The position numbers were made by a program, and so were the translations under genes. The notes beneath the pieces are model-generated. The model saw only the letters and a list, made by a program, of their open reading frames with translations. It searched no databases and had not been told where the DNA came from. Positions 44,430-53,038 of a stretch of 64,000 nt of DNA are shown here, piece after piece. Origin of the DNA: Pseudomonadota bacterium (GTDB taxonomy: Bacteria > Pseudomonadota > Gammaproteobacteria > Burkholderiales > Burkholderiaceae_B); NCBI GenBank assembly GCA_023440825.1, contig JAEXRL010000029.1, forward strand, positions 28,690 to 92,689, written 5' to 3'. How positions within the stretch are numbered: position 1 is the first letter of the stretch; each line of letters opens with the position of its first letter.

Positions 44430-45914
44430 ATGGGTATCAGCACTAAGCCCGCACCCGTCGATGAAATGTTGCCTGTAGGCAAACTTACCGCCTTAGGTTT
44501 ACAGCACGTTCTGGTCATGTACGCCGGAGCAGTAGCCGTTCCTTTGATTGTGGGACGAGCCCTAAATCTGACCTCCGAGCAAGTTTCGCTACTCATTGCC
44601 GCTGACTTGTTTATCTGTGGCATTGTCACACTCATTCAGTCCCTCGGGGTCACCCAGTATTTCGGGATCAAACTACCAGTAATGATGGGCGTTACTTTTG
44701 CCGCTGTAGGCCCTATGGTATCGATGGCTACGGCCAACCCGGGAACGGAAGGCGCGCAATTGCTCTTTGGGACCGTGATTGGGGCCGGCATCATCACCAT
44801 GATTATTGCGCCCTCAGTCAGTAAAATGCTGCGGTTTTTTCCACCAGTGGTCACAGGCACGATTATCGCCATGATTGGCATCACGCTGATGCGAGTCGGT
44901 ATTAACTGGATTTTTGGTCAACCTGTAGGGCCTACTGCCCCTAGTGTCATTGACCCGGATCACCTTGCCTGGATCAAGCATGCCCGCGAAGCAGCCGCTA
45001 TGCCCGGTTCCGCACTCCCCCCCGTTCCCGACGACCTTACCTTACGTGCGACCAAGCCTAACCCACGTTATGCCAACCTGACGGGCGTAGGCATTGCCTC
45101 CATTGTGCTCGTATCTATTTTGCTCATCGCCAAGTTCTGCCGTGGTTTTATCGCCAACATCGCCGTCTTGCTGGGCATTGTGGTAGGTGCCATTATTGCT
45201 TCAGCCATCGGGCTGATGACCTTCGAAAAAGTCGCTAATGCACACTGGTTCGATGTGGTACTTCCCTTTCACTTTGGCATGCCCAAATTCAATCTACTGC
45301 ACATCGCCACCATGACTTTGGTGATGATCGTTGTACTCATTGAGTCCACTGGTATGTTCCTAGCCTTAAGTGACATGACAGGCAAGAAAATTACTCAACG
45401 CGAACTGGCCAACGGCCTGCGTACGGATGGTCTGGGCACCTTGCTGGGCGGTATTTTCAATACCTTCCCTTACTCCAGCTTTTCACAGAACGTGGGCTTG
45501 GTCGCTGTCACTGGTGTACGTAGCCGTTTTGTCTGCGTAGCGGCTGGTATTATTCTGATTATTCTGGGCCTTCTGCCTAAAATGGCGGCGCTGGTCGAAT
45601 CCTTGCCTACCGTCGTACTAGGCGGCGCAGGTATCGTCATGTTCGGTATGGTAACGGCTACCGGCATACGCATCTTGTCCGGTGTGGATTACAAAACCCA
45701 AACTCATAACTCCATGATCGTGGCTATCTCTATTGGTGTCGGTATGATCCCCTTAGTGGCGCCCAACTATATGCAATGGATGCCACACGCCATCCACCCG
45801 CTGATTGAGTCTGGCATTTTGCTCACTTCCATTGCCGCCGTGGTATTGAATATCTTCTTTAACGGCGCCAAAGAAAACCGCGAAGAGGCCATCGAGGCAG
45901 CCAAGCAAGCCTAG
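44430..45914 (+). CDS. Xanthine/urate-type nucleobase:cation symporter (NCS2)
   Basis: This 494-residue inner-membrane protein of the NAT/NCS2 family has about 14 hydrophobic segments. The family signature appears as QNVGLVAVTG preceded by FNTFPYSSFS, which places it in the xanthine/uric-acid branch rather than the uracil branch. The ATG at 44430 has CGGAGA upstream. It is a single-gene unit ended by a strong terminator. An operator-like dyad lies in its promoter region. Purine catabolic genes are not in the window. Confidence 0.93.
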   Translation: MGISTKPAPVDEMLPVGKLTALGLQHVLVMYAGAVAVPLIVGRALNLTSEQVSLLIAADLFICGIVTLIQSLGVTQYFGIKLPVMMGVTFAAVGPMVSMATANPGTEGAQLLFGTVIGAGIITMIIAPSVSKMLRFFPPVVTGTIIAMIGITLMRVGINWIFGQPVGPTAPSVIDPDHLAWIKHAREAAAMPGSALPPVPDDLTLRATKPNPRYANLTGVGIASIVLVSILLIAKFCRGFIANIAVLLGIVVGAIIASAIGLMTFEKVANAHWFDVVLPFHFGMPKFNLLHIATMTLVMIVVLIESTGMFLALSDMTGKKITQRELANGLRTDGLGTLLGGIFNTFPYSSFSQNVGLVAVTGVRSRFVCVAAGIILIILGLLPKMAALVESLPTVVLGGAGIVMFGMVTATGIRILSGVDYKTQTHNSMIVAISIGVGMIPLVAPNYMQWMPHAIHPLIESGILLTSIAAVVLNIFFNGAKENREEAIEAAKQA

Positions 45915-45941
45915 TAACGCTGCTGCACCTGACGTGTTCTG

Positions 45942-45973
45942 AAACGCCGCTCCATGTTGGAGCGGCGTTTTTT
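45942..45973 (+). terminator. Strong intrinsic terminator after the NCS2 permease
   Basis: AAACGCCGCTCC (45942-45953) pairs perfectly with GGAGCGGCGTTT (45959-45970) around a five-base loop, and the T-run continues to 45973. Because the left arm begins with A residues it may also end transcription from the convergent LysR gene. Confidence 0.93.
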
Positions 45974-45996
45974 ATATCACTAACAACCATACTGCT

Positions 45997-46917
45997 TCAC
46001 TTTTTGCGCTGCTCAACCAGCGATCGGCAAATGCGCAAAAACTGAGCGGCTACGGGAGACAAGGGACGTTCAGCAGAATGCACACTGCAAATGATGCGTC
46101 TTGCATCATCAGAGGCTAGCGGACGATGTACCGCCAATGCCGGGTTCACATGACGTATCAACGACAATGGCATCAACGACACTCCCAAACCTGCGCTTAC
46201 AAAGCTGATCACAGAAGTAGCCCTATCCACTTCGTAAGCAGGGGTTAACGGCGCACCGTAACGCTCACACACTCGTTCGAGCATTTGCCGGACACTGCTA
46301 TTGGGTTTAACAACGATTAAGGGCTCTCGAATAAGTTGCTTCCACTCCACAGCGGTTTGGGCCGCCAAAGCATGATCCGGCGAACATATACACACTAGGC
46401 TGTCTTCAAATAAAGGCTCTTGGATCAACTTCTCGGAACGAAATTTGTGGGGGGTAATGGCCATATCCACTTTAGCAGCCTGAACCAAGTCCACACAGCG
46501 TTCGTGACTCTCCTCCCTCACCTCTATGGCAACCAGGGGAAAGTCATGTGTAAAGCGCATTAAAGCGGACGGTAACAAGCCGGCCATCACCGACGGTGAG
46601 GCCGCTAAGCGCAAGCGCCCCTGCTTGCCTTCGATTAAGTCATGTATGGTGATTTGCGCGCTATCCAGCTCACTCAATATCTTTCTGGACACACGCGCAA
46701 ACTCTTGCCCAGCCGATGTGAGCTCAACGCTACGTGTAGTACGCACAAAAAGAGGGGCCTTTAAACTTTCTTCTAATAAGCGGATATTCGCGCTCAGTGC
46801 AGGCTGCGAAACATGAAATACCTCGGCTGCTTTACTGAAACTAAGGGTATGCGCCACCATTAGAAACAGCTCCATCTGCTTGATACTGGCTCGTCGTCGC
46901 GTTTTAATTATTTCCAT
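45997..46917 (-). CDS. LysR family regulator of the TauD/enolase cluster
   Basis: This 306-residue regulator has the LysR winged helix (KQMELFLMVAHTLSFSKAAEVFHVSQPALSANIR shown here only by its ends: KQMELFL and SQPALSANIR) and an effector domain from about residue 95. It is transcribed away from the dioxygenase gene with an 85-base divergent gap, the standard layout for a LysR activator. A TTG-N8-CAA dyad at 46930-46943 is a possible binding site. The inducer is presumably the cluster's substrate. Confidence 0.9.
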   Translation of the reverse strand: MEIIKTRRRASIKQMELFLMVAHTLSFSKAAEVFHVSQPALSANIRLLEESLKAPLFVRTTRSVELTSAGQEFARVSRKILSELDSAQITIHDLIEGKQGRLRLAASPSVMAGLLPSALMRFTHDFPLVAIEVREESHERCVDLVQAAKVDMAITPHKFRSEKLIQEPLFEDSLVCICSPDHALAAQTAVEWKQLIREPLIVVKPNSSVRQMLERVCERYGAPLTPAYEVDRATSVISFVSAGLGVSLMPLSLIRHVNPALAVHRPLASDDARRIICSVHSAERPLSPVAAQFLRICRSLVEQRKK

Positions 46918-47002
46918 ATCAAATAAATATTGCGTGATTACAAATAAAAATCCTTTTGGCCATCGCTACACTCAATAAAAACACCTGCCCATTGAGGATG
47001 AC

Positions 47003-47878
47003 ATGACGACGCAAACCATCACTGTACTACCTTTACAACCGCACATTGCAGCTGATATTGAGGGCCTGGACCTCAGCCAGCCCTTAAGTGCTGAACACTA
47101 CGCTCAAGTATCCAAGGCTTGGCGTGAACATTTGGTTCTACGCTTTCGCGGACAGACTACCCTAGACGCTCAAGGCTTGATCAAATTTTCGAGCCACTTC
47201 GGAAAACTGGACAGCAAGCCCATCGCCACTCAGAACCGAGCCGTGTTGGAAGGCACTAACTTTCCGGAAATTACCACTATTTCCAATATCATGGTCAATG
47301 GGCAATCTGTAGGCGGTCTTGGCTCATATGAGGCCGTCTGGCATACCGATATGACCTATATCACCGCCCCCCCCAAAGGGGCGTGCTTGCTCGCCAAAGA
47401 AGTCCCTCCTACAGGCGGAAATACTCACTTCCTGAACATGTACTACGCCTATCAGACCCTGCCCGAAAAAACGAAAAATAAAATTAAACACCTTAACTGC
47501 TTACACGACGCTAGTCGCAACAGTGCTGGTGAGTTACGCATGGGCTTTAGAGACACTAGCGATCCGCGTGAAACAGTAGGAGCCGTACACCCCTTGGTTC
47601 GCAAACACCCGGAAACACAACAGCCCTGCCTGTTCTTGGGAAGACGTCGTAACGCTTACATCATTGGCTTAAGTCTGACCGACAGCGAAGCCTTGCTGGA
47701 TGAGCTTTGGGAACACGCTATACATTGCGAAGCCACATGGGCACAGCAATGGCAAGTGGGTGACGTGGTGATGTGGGATAACCGCTGCACTATGCACAGG
47801 CGTGACTCCTTTGACGCTGAGCAACGACGCCTCATGCTGCGCACACAGATTAGTGGCGAACCGGTCTTATCAGCTTAA
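47003..47878 (+). CDS. TauD/TfdA-family 2-oxoglutarate dioxygenase
   Basis: This 291-residue Fe(II)/2-oxoglutarate oxygenase has the facial triad H114-x-D116 (in AVWHTDMTY) and H265 (in WDNRCTMHRRD), with R276 placed to bind 2-oxoglutarate. The fold and length match the TauD/TfdA group, which hydroxylates taurine, aryloxyalkanoates, carnitine-like or other acids. A GAGGATGAC context precedes the ATG. It opens a four-gene operon with an enolase-superfamily enzyme, a Bug receptor and an FAH-family enzyme. The substrate is unknown but a small carboxylate is likely. Confidence 0.9.
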   Translation: MTTQTITVLPLQPHIAADIEGLDLSQPLSAEHYAQVSKAWREHLVLRFRGQTTLDAQGLIKFSSHFGKLDSKPIATQNRAVLEGTNFPEITTISNIMVNGQSVGGLGSYEAVWHTDMTYITAPPKGACLLAKEVPPTGGNTHFLNMYYAYQTLPEKTKNKIKHLNCLHDASRNSAGELRMGFRDTSDPRETVGAVHPLVRKHPETQQPCLFLGRRRNAYIIGLSLTDSEALLDELWEHAIHCEATWAQQWQVGDVVMWDNRCTMHRRDSFDAEQRRLMLRTQISGEPVLSA

Positions 47879-47910
47879 GCCACTCCCGATCACTCACTAG
47901 GTTCATTGTT

Positions 47911-48984
47911 ATGCGCATTCATCAGGTGCAGCTTTATCAGCTCGACTTGCCTCTACATACTCCTTACGTGGTGTCGACACGCAGTATTTATAGTTTTGAC
48001 CCCTTAGTCGTTAGAATTCAAACCGATTCTGGTGAACAGGGCTGGGGGGAAGTGCTTATTGCCAAGCGCTACTCTCATGAAACCCTGGAAGGAGCCTGGA
48101 CATTTTGCCTACAACAGGCCCAAGCTCTGCTTGGACTATCGCTTGCTGACGCTCACCAACAACTTAGTCAGCATAGCCAACAACACCCTGGAGCCACCAG
48201 TGCAATGCTGCTAGCCCTAGATATGCTGGCTTTATCGCCTATCTTGTATTCCGCAGAGAACAAAACCGTACCCTTACTGGCGCCGGTTCAAGCCCGTTCG
48301 TTTGAGGACTTACCAGAAGAAATTGAAACCTTGCTAGACAATGGTTTTCGTACCTTAAAAGTCAAAGTAGGCTTTGATTGGGAGCAGGACTTACGCAAAG
48401 TAGAGCGTATTCAAGAGCTCGTTCACAACCGTGCTCTTTTACGTCTAGACGCTAACCAATCTTATAGCCGTAGCGATGCAAAGCAGTTTGCACAGCGGCT
48501 AAGCCCCGACAACATTGAGCTTTTAGAGCAGCCCTGCGCGGCAGATGACTGGGCAGTCTTGCCCGAAATAGCTGCCCTTTCTACCGTTCCACTCATGTTG
48601 GACGAATCGATCTACGGTACAGAGGATATTATGCGTGCGGCCTCGATCGAAGGAGTCGCATTTATTAAGCTCAAACTGAAAAAAATCGGCAGCGTGCAAG
48701 CCCTCATCAAAGCTTTAGAGCTCATACGTCAAGAAGGTATGGAGCCAGTGCTTGGTGATGGCGTAGGCAGTGACATTTGCTGCTGGGCTGAAGCCATGGT
48801 GGCGGCTTTAGCCATCAACGGCGCGGGCGAAATGAATGGTTTTTTAAAAACCCAGGAGTCTTTATTTGAGCGTCCTCTTACGATGCATCAGGGAAACATG
48901 CTGATACCTGCCCAATACCAACCGCTTATCTACCACACCAAGATAGCAAGACTGGCTTCAAAAACCAGCGAAATAATCCAATAA
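47911..48984 (+). CDS. Enolase-superfamily enzyme, muconate lactonizing subgroup
   Basis: This 357-residue enzyme has an N-terminal capping domain (about 1-125) and a TIM-barrel domain. The metal ligands are D180 (RLDANQSY), E206 (ELLEQP) and D231 (MLDES). The acid-base lysines are K150/K152 in LKVKVG and a lysine in FIKLKLKK (253-257), which is the lysine pair of the MLE subgroup (cycloisomerases, epimerases, succinylbenzoate synthase). The chemistry is proton abstraction next to a carboxylate. It begins 32 bases after the dioxygenase gene. Racemase, dehydratase or lactonizing activity cannot be told apart from sequence alone. Confidence 0.88.
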   Translation: MRIHQVQLYQLDLPLHTPYVVSTRSIYSFDPLVVRIQTDSGEQGWGEVLIAKRYSHETLEGAWTFCLQQAQALLGLSLADAHQQLSQHSQQHPGATSAMLLALDMLALSPILYSAENKTVPLLAPVQARSFEDLPEEIETLLDNGFRTLKVKVGFDWEQDLRKVERIQELVHNRALLRLDANQSYSRSDAKQFAQRLSPDNIELLEQPCAADDWAVLPEIAALSTVPLMLDESIYGTEDIMRAASIEGVAFIKLKLKKIGSVQALIKALELIRQEGMEPVLGDGVGSDICCWAEAMVAALAINGAGEMNGFLKTQESLFERPLTMHQGNMLIPAQYQPLIYHTKIARLASKTSEIIQ

Positions 48985-49004
48985 ATCTGTCACGGGGAGA
49001 CAAT

Positions 49005-49991
49005 ATGAAAAATTACTCTGCAACCATAGCACTGGCCAGCTGCTTATCCATTGCATACAGCACAGCGACGTATGCCTCAAGCACTCCGGCCTACCCAGCT
49101 CAAAATATCGAAATTGTCGTCGCCTATCCAGCGGGAGGGGCTATTGATATTTTGGCTCGACTTATCGGCGCGGAGCTACAAAAGCGCCTAGATAAGCCTG
49201 TTATTGTGATCAATAAAGCCGGTGCTTCAGGAGTCATCGGAACGAATATGGTAGCGAAGGCTAAGCCTGATGGATACACCCTACTCATGAGCGGTGCGAA
49301 CGCCATCATCAGTCCTATCGTTGATCCCAATGTCACCTTCAAGATTAGCGATTTCAGTCCGATCGCGCGCGTCAGTGAAACGGCCTTTATCTTGAGCCTC
49401 AATAAAGATTTACCAGCCAAGACAGTGGGCGAACTCATTGCATACAGTAAAGACAACCCAGACACTCTGAACTATGCCTCGACCGGCGTGGGCTCAGTGC
49501 AGCACATACTAGGCGAGTACTTTCAGCAAAAATTCGGGTTCCGCTGGCTACATGTACCGTATCCCGGTGGCAGTCCAGCACTGAATGATGTGGTAGCAGG
49601 ACACACGCACATCATGTTTGCTAACCCTATGCTTGTTTTACCTTACGACAAAGCACAGCAGCTCAATAACGTCGCCATTACAACACAAGAGCGCAGCGCC
49701 GCCCTGCCCAATATTGCCACGATGAAGGAGCAGAATGTAGATGACTTATCCATTCTGACGTGGGTAGGGTTACTGGCGCCTCGTGACACGCCTGAACCTA
49801 TACGACAAATGCTTAGTGACCATGTCATGGAAATTTTGAAATCCCCGGACATTGCAGAGAAAATTTTAGGGCAAGGCAGCATTCTGTCACCCATGCCCAT
49901 GGCTCAATACGGCCAATTCCTGAAAGCAGACAACCTGCGCTGGGAACGGATCATAGAAGAATCCAAATTCGCCGACACCAAAGACAATTGA
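49005..49991 (+). CDS. Bug-family (TctC-like) periplasmic receptor
   Basis: This 328-residue protein has a signal peptide (about 1-25, ending near TYASS) and the Bug hallmark YPAQNIEIVVAYPAGGAIDILAR, followed by VVGTNMVAKAKPDGYTL-like sequence (seen as IGTNMVAKAKPDGYTL). A GGGGAGA ribosome site precedes the ATG. It sits inside the dioxygenase-enolase-FAH operon and probably binds the pathway's carboxylate substrate, either for an unlinked tripartite transporter or as a sensor. No TctA/TctB genes are in the window. Confidence 0.92.
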   Translation: MKNYSATIALASCLSIAYSTATYASSTPAYPAQNIEIVVAYPAGGAIDILARLIGAELQKRLDKPVIVINKAGASGVIGTNMVAKAKPDGYTLLMSGANAIISPIVDPNVTFKISDFSPIARVSETAFILSLNKDLPAKTVGELIAYSKDNPDTLNYASTGVGSVQHILGEYFQQKFGFRWLHVPYPGGSPALNDVVAGHTHIMFANPMLVLPYDKAQQLNNVAITTQERSAALPNIATMKEQNVDDLSILTWVGLLAPRDTPEPIRQMLSDHVMEILKSPDIAEKILGQGSILSPMPMAQYGQFLKADNLRWERIIEESKFADTKDN

Positions 49992-50005
49992 CTACGAGAA
50001 ACACC

Positions 50006-50857
50006 ATGCATCTGATCGCCTACACACAAAACCATCAAGACTACATTGGCCTCTTAGAAGGCGAGCACTTCTACCGCATTGCCGCCCAACAAGAGATGAC
50101 CATGCTGGATTTTTTACAATCCAGTACGCACGCACAGCAACGCATTGCACAAGCGGCTAAAGCTCAGCATGAGGCCGAGTCATTACAAACAGTACAGTTA
50201 CTCTACCCACTGAGCCATCCGGGAAAAATACTTTGCCTGGGACTGAACTATGCTGATCATGCCAAAGAAAGCGGACATCAAAAGCCTGAGTTTCCTAGTA
50301 TTTTTTTACGTAGCAAACATTCCTTGCTAGCCGCTGAAGAGGCCATCTGGCTACCAGCCTGCTCTGAAAAACTGGACTATGAAGCCGAGCTGGCAGTGAT
50401 CATCAAAACCACTGCCAAGCATGTCAGCGTAGACAAAGCCCTCGACATCGTAGGGGGCTATAGCTGTTTTAACGATGTCAGCGTACGAGACTACCAGCAC
50501 AAAACATCGCAGTGGACCTTAGGTAAAAACTTTGATCGCACTGGACCGTTCGGGCCTAGCATCTGCACACCTGATGCTGTTCCTCCTGGAGCGACAGGCT
50601 TAGCAATCAGCACCAGCCTGAACGGACGTATCGTACAAGAAGACAATACAGACAATATGCTGTTTCCCGTTGCAGAAACCATCGCCTTGTTATCAGAGTG
50701 CATGACCTTAGAGGCCGGTGACGTGATTGTAATGGGAACACCTGCTGGGGTTGGCTCAGCACGCAAGCCTCAGTTGTGGATGCGCCCAGGCGATACCGTA
50801 GAAATTTACATTGAAAAAATCGGTACACTGCGTAACACCATTGTTAGCGAGCCATAA
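50006..50857 (+). CDS. Fumarylacetoacetate hydrolase (FAH) family protein
   Basis: This 283-residue enzyme has the FAH fold; the metal-binding pattern is visible in ILCLGLNYADHAKESG, LDYEAELAVIIKT and the later GDVIVMGTPAGVG. Members cleave or decarboxylate 2,4-dioxo or 2-oxo-3-deoxy acids. I placed the start at ATG 50006; the frame also opens with TTG at 49988, overlapping the receptor stop by two bases. It is the last gene of the operon and a hairpin follows. It fits the hydrolytic step of a pathway in which the dioxygenase and enolase-family enzymes act first. Confidence 0.9.
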   Translation: MHLIAYTQNHQDYIGLLEGEHFYRIAAQQEMTMLDFLQSSTHAQQRIAQAAKAQHEAESLQTVQLLYPLSHPGKILCLGLNYADHAKESGHQKPEFPSIFLRSKHSLLAAEEAIWLPACSEKLDYEAELAVIIKTTAKHVSVDKALDIVGGYSCFNDVSVRDYQHKTSQWTLGKNFDRTGPFGPSICTPDAVPPGATGLAISTSLNGRIVQEDNTDNMLFPVAETIALLSECMTLEAGDVIVMGTPAGVGSARKPQLWMRPGDTVEIYIEKIGTLRNTIVSEP

Positions 50858-50874
50858 GTACCTGCGTTGATAGA

Positions 50875-50906
50875 CCTTTCCGGCACTCTGGCAGTAACCG
50901 GAAAGG
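50875..50906 (+). terminator. Hairpin after the FAH gene
   Basis: CCTTTCCGG (50875-50883) pairs perfectly with CCGGAAAGG (50898-50906) around a 14-base loop, 18 bases after the FAH-family stop. There is no T-run, so it may be a factor-dependent terminator or an RNA-stabilising end. Confidence 0.5.
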
Positions 50907-51053
50907 CGATATGCTCCCACAGGATGCCGACAAGCCGCCCCGGCCATGAGTCTTCCATAATGAGTTGGCAAGGGTACAGTCCGAGCTCAAGTACAAGCGC
51001 TGAGCGCTCAATATATACAAAACTCTATATATTCTGCATAACAAAAAAAGTAT

Positions 51054-51070
51054 AGTGTTGAGTCAACGCT
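51054..51070. promoter_or_regulatory. Candidate operator before the GlcG/HbpS-like gene
   Basis: AG-N-GTTGA-G-TCAAC-N-CT is a near-perfect 17-base dyad centred on 51062, 39 to 55 bases before the start codon at 51109. The core GTTGAGTCAAC is a perfect palindrome apart from its centre base. AT-rich sequence just upstream could hold promoter elements. Inference only. Confidence 0.35.
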
Positions 51071-51108
51071 AATCAAGCAATGAACCATCATTATTCTAAG
51101 GAAATATA

Positions 51109-51549
51109 ATGCACACTCTAAGCCTGGAAATCGCAGACCAAATTGCTGCAGCAACGATTCAGGAAGGACGTGATCGTGGCTTTGCACCACTCACCGTAGC
51201 GATTATGGACCCCGGTGGTCACCTGATCACCTTAAAGCGCGATAATAAGTCCAGCATCATGCGCCCGCAGATCGCGCAAGCAAAAGCGTGGGGAGCCTTA
51301 AGCATGGGTTTTGGTGGCCGTGAGCTTGCCCGTCGCGCAGCGAATACGCCCGCCTTCTTTAATGCCTTAAGCGTGATTTCTGATGGCCGTATGGCCCCCG
51401 TTCCAGGCGGTGCGCTGATACGTAACGCAGAAGGTGATTTGTTAGGGGCCATTGGTGTCACTGGTGACACCTCTGATAATGATGAGCTCGCGTTCTTACC
51501 TGCCATCAAGCAAGCAGGTCTGGTCGCCGAAACAGGCGATCCAAACTAA
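51109..51549 (+). CDS. GlcG/HbpS-like (DUF336) protein
   Basis: This 146-residue protein belongs to the GlcG/HbpS family. The pattern LTVAIMDPGGHLITLKRDN, ARRAANTPAFFNAL, PVPGGALIRNAEGDLLGAIGVTGDTSDNDE is characteristic. HbpS proteins can bind haem; GlcG members accompany glycolate and other catabolic genes, and their function is unclear. There is no signal peptide. An AAGGAA ribosome site precedes the ATG. It lies 251 bases after the FAH gene with its own candidate operator, so it may be separately expressed although related in function. Confidence 0.88.
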   Translation: MHTLSLEIADQIAAATIQEGRDRGFAPLTVAIMDPGGHLITLKRDNKSSIMRPQIAQAKAWGALSMGFGGRELARRAANTPAFFNALSVISDGRMAPVPGGALIRNAEGDLLGAIGVTGDTSDNDELAFLPAIKQAGLVAETGDPN

Positions 51550-51665
51550 ACCGCGTCCTGACATAAGACAAGGGGGCAGGCCTTAGCGAGGCGTATAGAC
51601 TTCGATCCATATCAACCGCTAACGCCCAACCCCCTACCTTTTGCCTACAAGACCCGCAGCACATC

Positions 51666-52043
51666 ATGAAGCACTGTATTTACCTGCACAAGCTACAAGC
51701 CGCGCTTTATGAGCCGCAAGGCAAGATGCCCCGCATCTTAACCGACCGCCTCTGGCCAAGGGGCGTGCGTAAAGAAGCCTTAGGCGATATCGTCTGGTAT
51801 CGGAATGCCAGCCCAGAAAGCGCACTACGCCAAGGCTTTCATCGTGGCACACTTACTCGCGCACAATTCGAACTGGCTTATCGTCAGCAATTGGCCGCAC
51901 AGCCTGAGTCCTGGGAGTGTCTGTTGCACGCGCTAAACACCTCTAGCATTCAGCTACTGACCGCAACCAAAGACCCACACACCTCCTATCTAGTGATCTT
52001 GCAAGATGTGCTGCAAACCGCCTATGAGGGCGCACACAGCTAG
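51666..52043 (+). CDS. DUF488 family protein
   Basis: This 125-residue cytoplasmic protein has the DUF488 hallmark ILTDRLWPRGVRKEALG near residues 24-40 and the later TATKDPHTSYLVIL. The usual ELAPS stretch is represented here by WYRNASPESALRQGF. The function of the family is not known. No clear ribosome site precedes the ATG. It stands between the GlcG/HbpS-like gene and the EamA transporter. Confidence 0.85.
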   Translation: MKHCIYLHKLQAALYEPQGKMPRILTDRLWPRGVRKEALGDIVWYRNASPESALRQGFHRGTLTRAQFELAYRQQLAAQPESWECLLHALNTSSIQLLTATKDPHTSYLVILQDVLQTAYEGAHS

Positions 52044-52165
52044 AGGCGCGCGCCGCCAATAATCGCCAAAGCCGTCTTCCGAGCACAGGTTCAAACTACC
52101 GCCAAAGCGCTACAATTGCAGCACGCACAGGCCGTTTGTCTGTTTTGCAGGAAATTCACATTCTT

Positions 52166-53038
52166 ATGTCTTCCAAAGACTTACGCGATCTCCTCGTACT
52201 GGCTGCTATCTGGGGTAGTTCTTTTTTATTCATGCTGCAAGCAGCGCCAGATTTTGGGGCGTTCCCGCTAACCTTAGTACGGGTTGGAGTCAGTGGCTTA
52301 GCGCTACTAGTTTATGTGGGCCTTAGCGGCCACCTGTCTGCCATTGTTGCGAACTGGCGCCCTATTTTTGTGGTGGGCTTGTTAAATGCCGCCGCCCCTT
52401 TTTCTCTTTATGCCTACGCCGCCCTACACCTGGAATCAGGCTTGTTGGCCGTACTGAACGCGATGGCACCGATGTTTGCCGCATTGATTGCCAGAGTTTG
52501 GCTGGCAGAACGCTTAACACCTAGTCGTCTGTTAGGTTTGTTCTTGGGCTTTATAGGTATCGTAATTCTGGTGTATGACAAGTTATCTTTCGAGCAGGGC
52601 GCCCCGGGTTGGGCGGTGCTGGCGTCTATAGCAGCCACTATTTTCTATGGTGTTGCCGCCAGCTTTTCAAGTAAATACCTGAAAGGTGTTGAACCTAAAG
52701 CGGTAGCGGCTGGTAGCATGCTAGGCGCAGCGCTGCTCTTGGCCGTGCCGGCCATTATAAGCTGGCCCAGTCAGCCTATCAGCGCATCTGCCTGGGGCTA
52801 TGCCTTAGCGCTTTCATTATTATGCACCGCAGTGGCCTACGTTATTTTTTATCGCCTGATGGTCAATGTAGGGCCAGCTAAAACCATTACCGTTACGTTT
52901 TTAGTTCCGCCCTTTGGGGTGTTTTGGGGAGTGCTGTTGCTAGGCGAAACCTTAAGCCCTCAAGTGGTGATTGGTGCCAGCACAGTGCTATTAGGCACTT
53001 TGCTGGCAACTGGCTTTATTGGCAAACGACAAGCTTAA
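52166..53038 (+). CDS. EamA/DMT-family transporter
   Basis: This 290-residue protein has ten hydrophobic segments in two EamA repeats (about 5-135 and 150-288), typical of drug/metabolite exporters. Conserved patterns include IWGSSFLFM near the N-terminus and TVTFLVPPFGVFWGVLLLGE near the C-terminus. I chose ATG 52166; the frame also opens with TTG ten codons upstream. Its stop overlaps the convergent dehydrogenase gene by four bases (53035-53038). The substrate, probably an amino acid or metabolite, is unknown. Confidence 0.9.
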   Translation: MSSKDLRDLLVLAAIWGSSFLFMLQAAPDFGAFPLTLVRVGVSGLALLVYVGLSGHLSAIVANWRPIFVVGLLNAAAPFSLYAYAALHLESGLLAVLNAMAPMFAALIARVWLAERLTPSRLLGLFLGFIGIVILVYDKLSFEQGAPGWAVLASIAATIFYGVAASFSSKYLKGVEPKAVAAGSMLGAALLLAVPAIISWPSQPISASAWGYALALSLLCTAVAYVIFYRLMVNVGPAKTITVTFLVPPFGVFWGVLLLGETLSPQVVIGASTVLLGTLLATGFIGKRQA

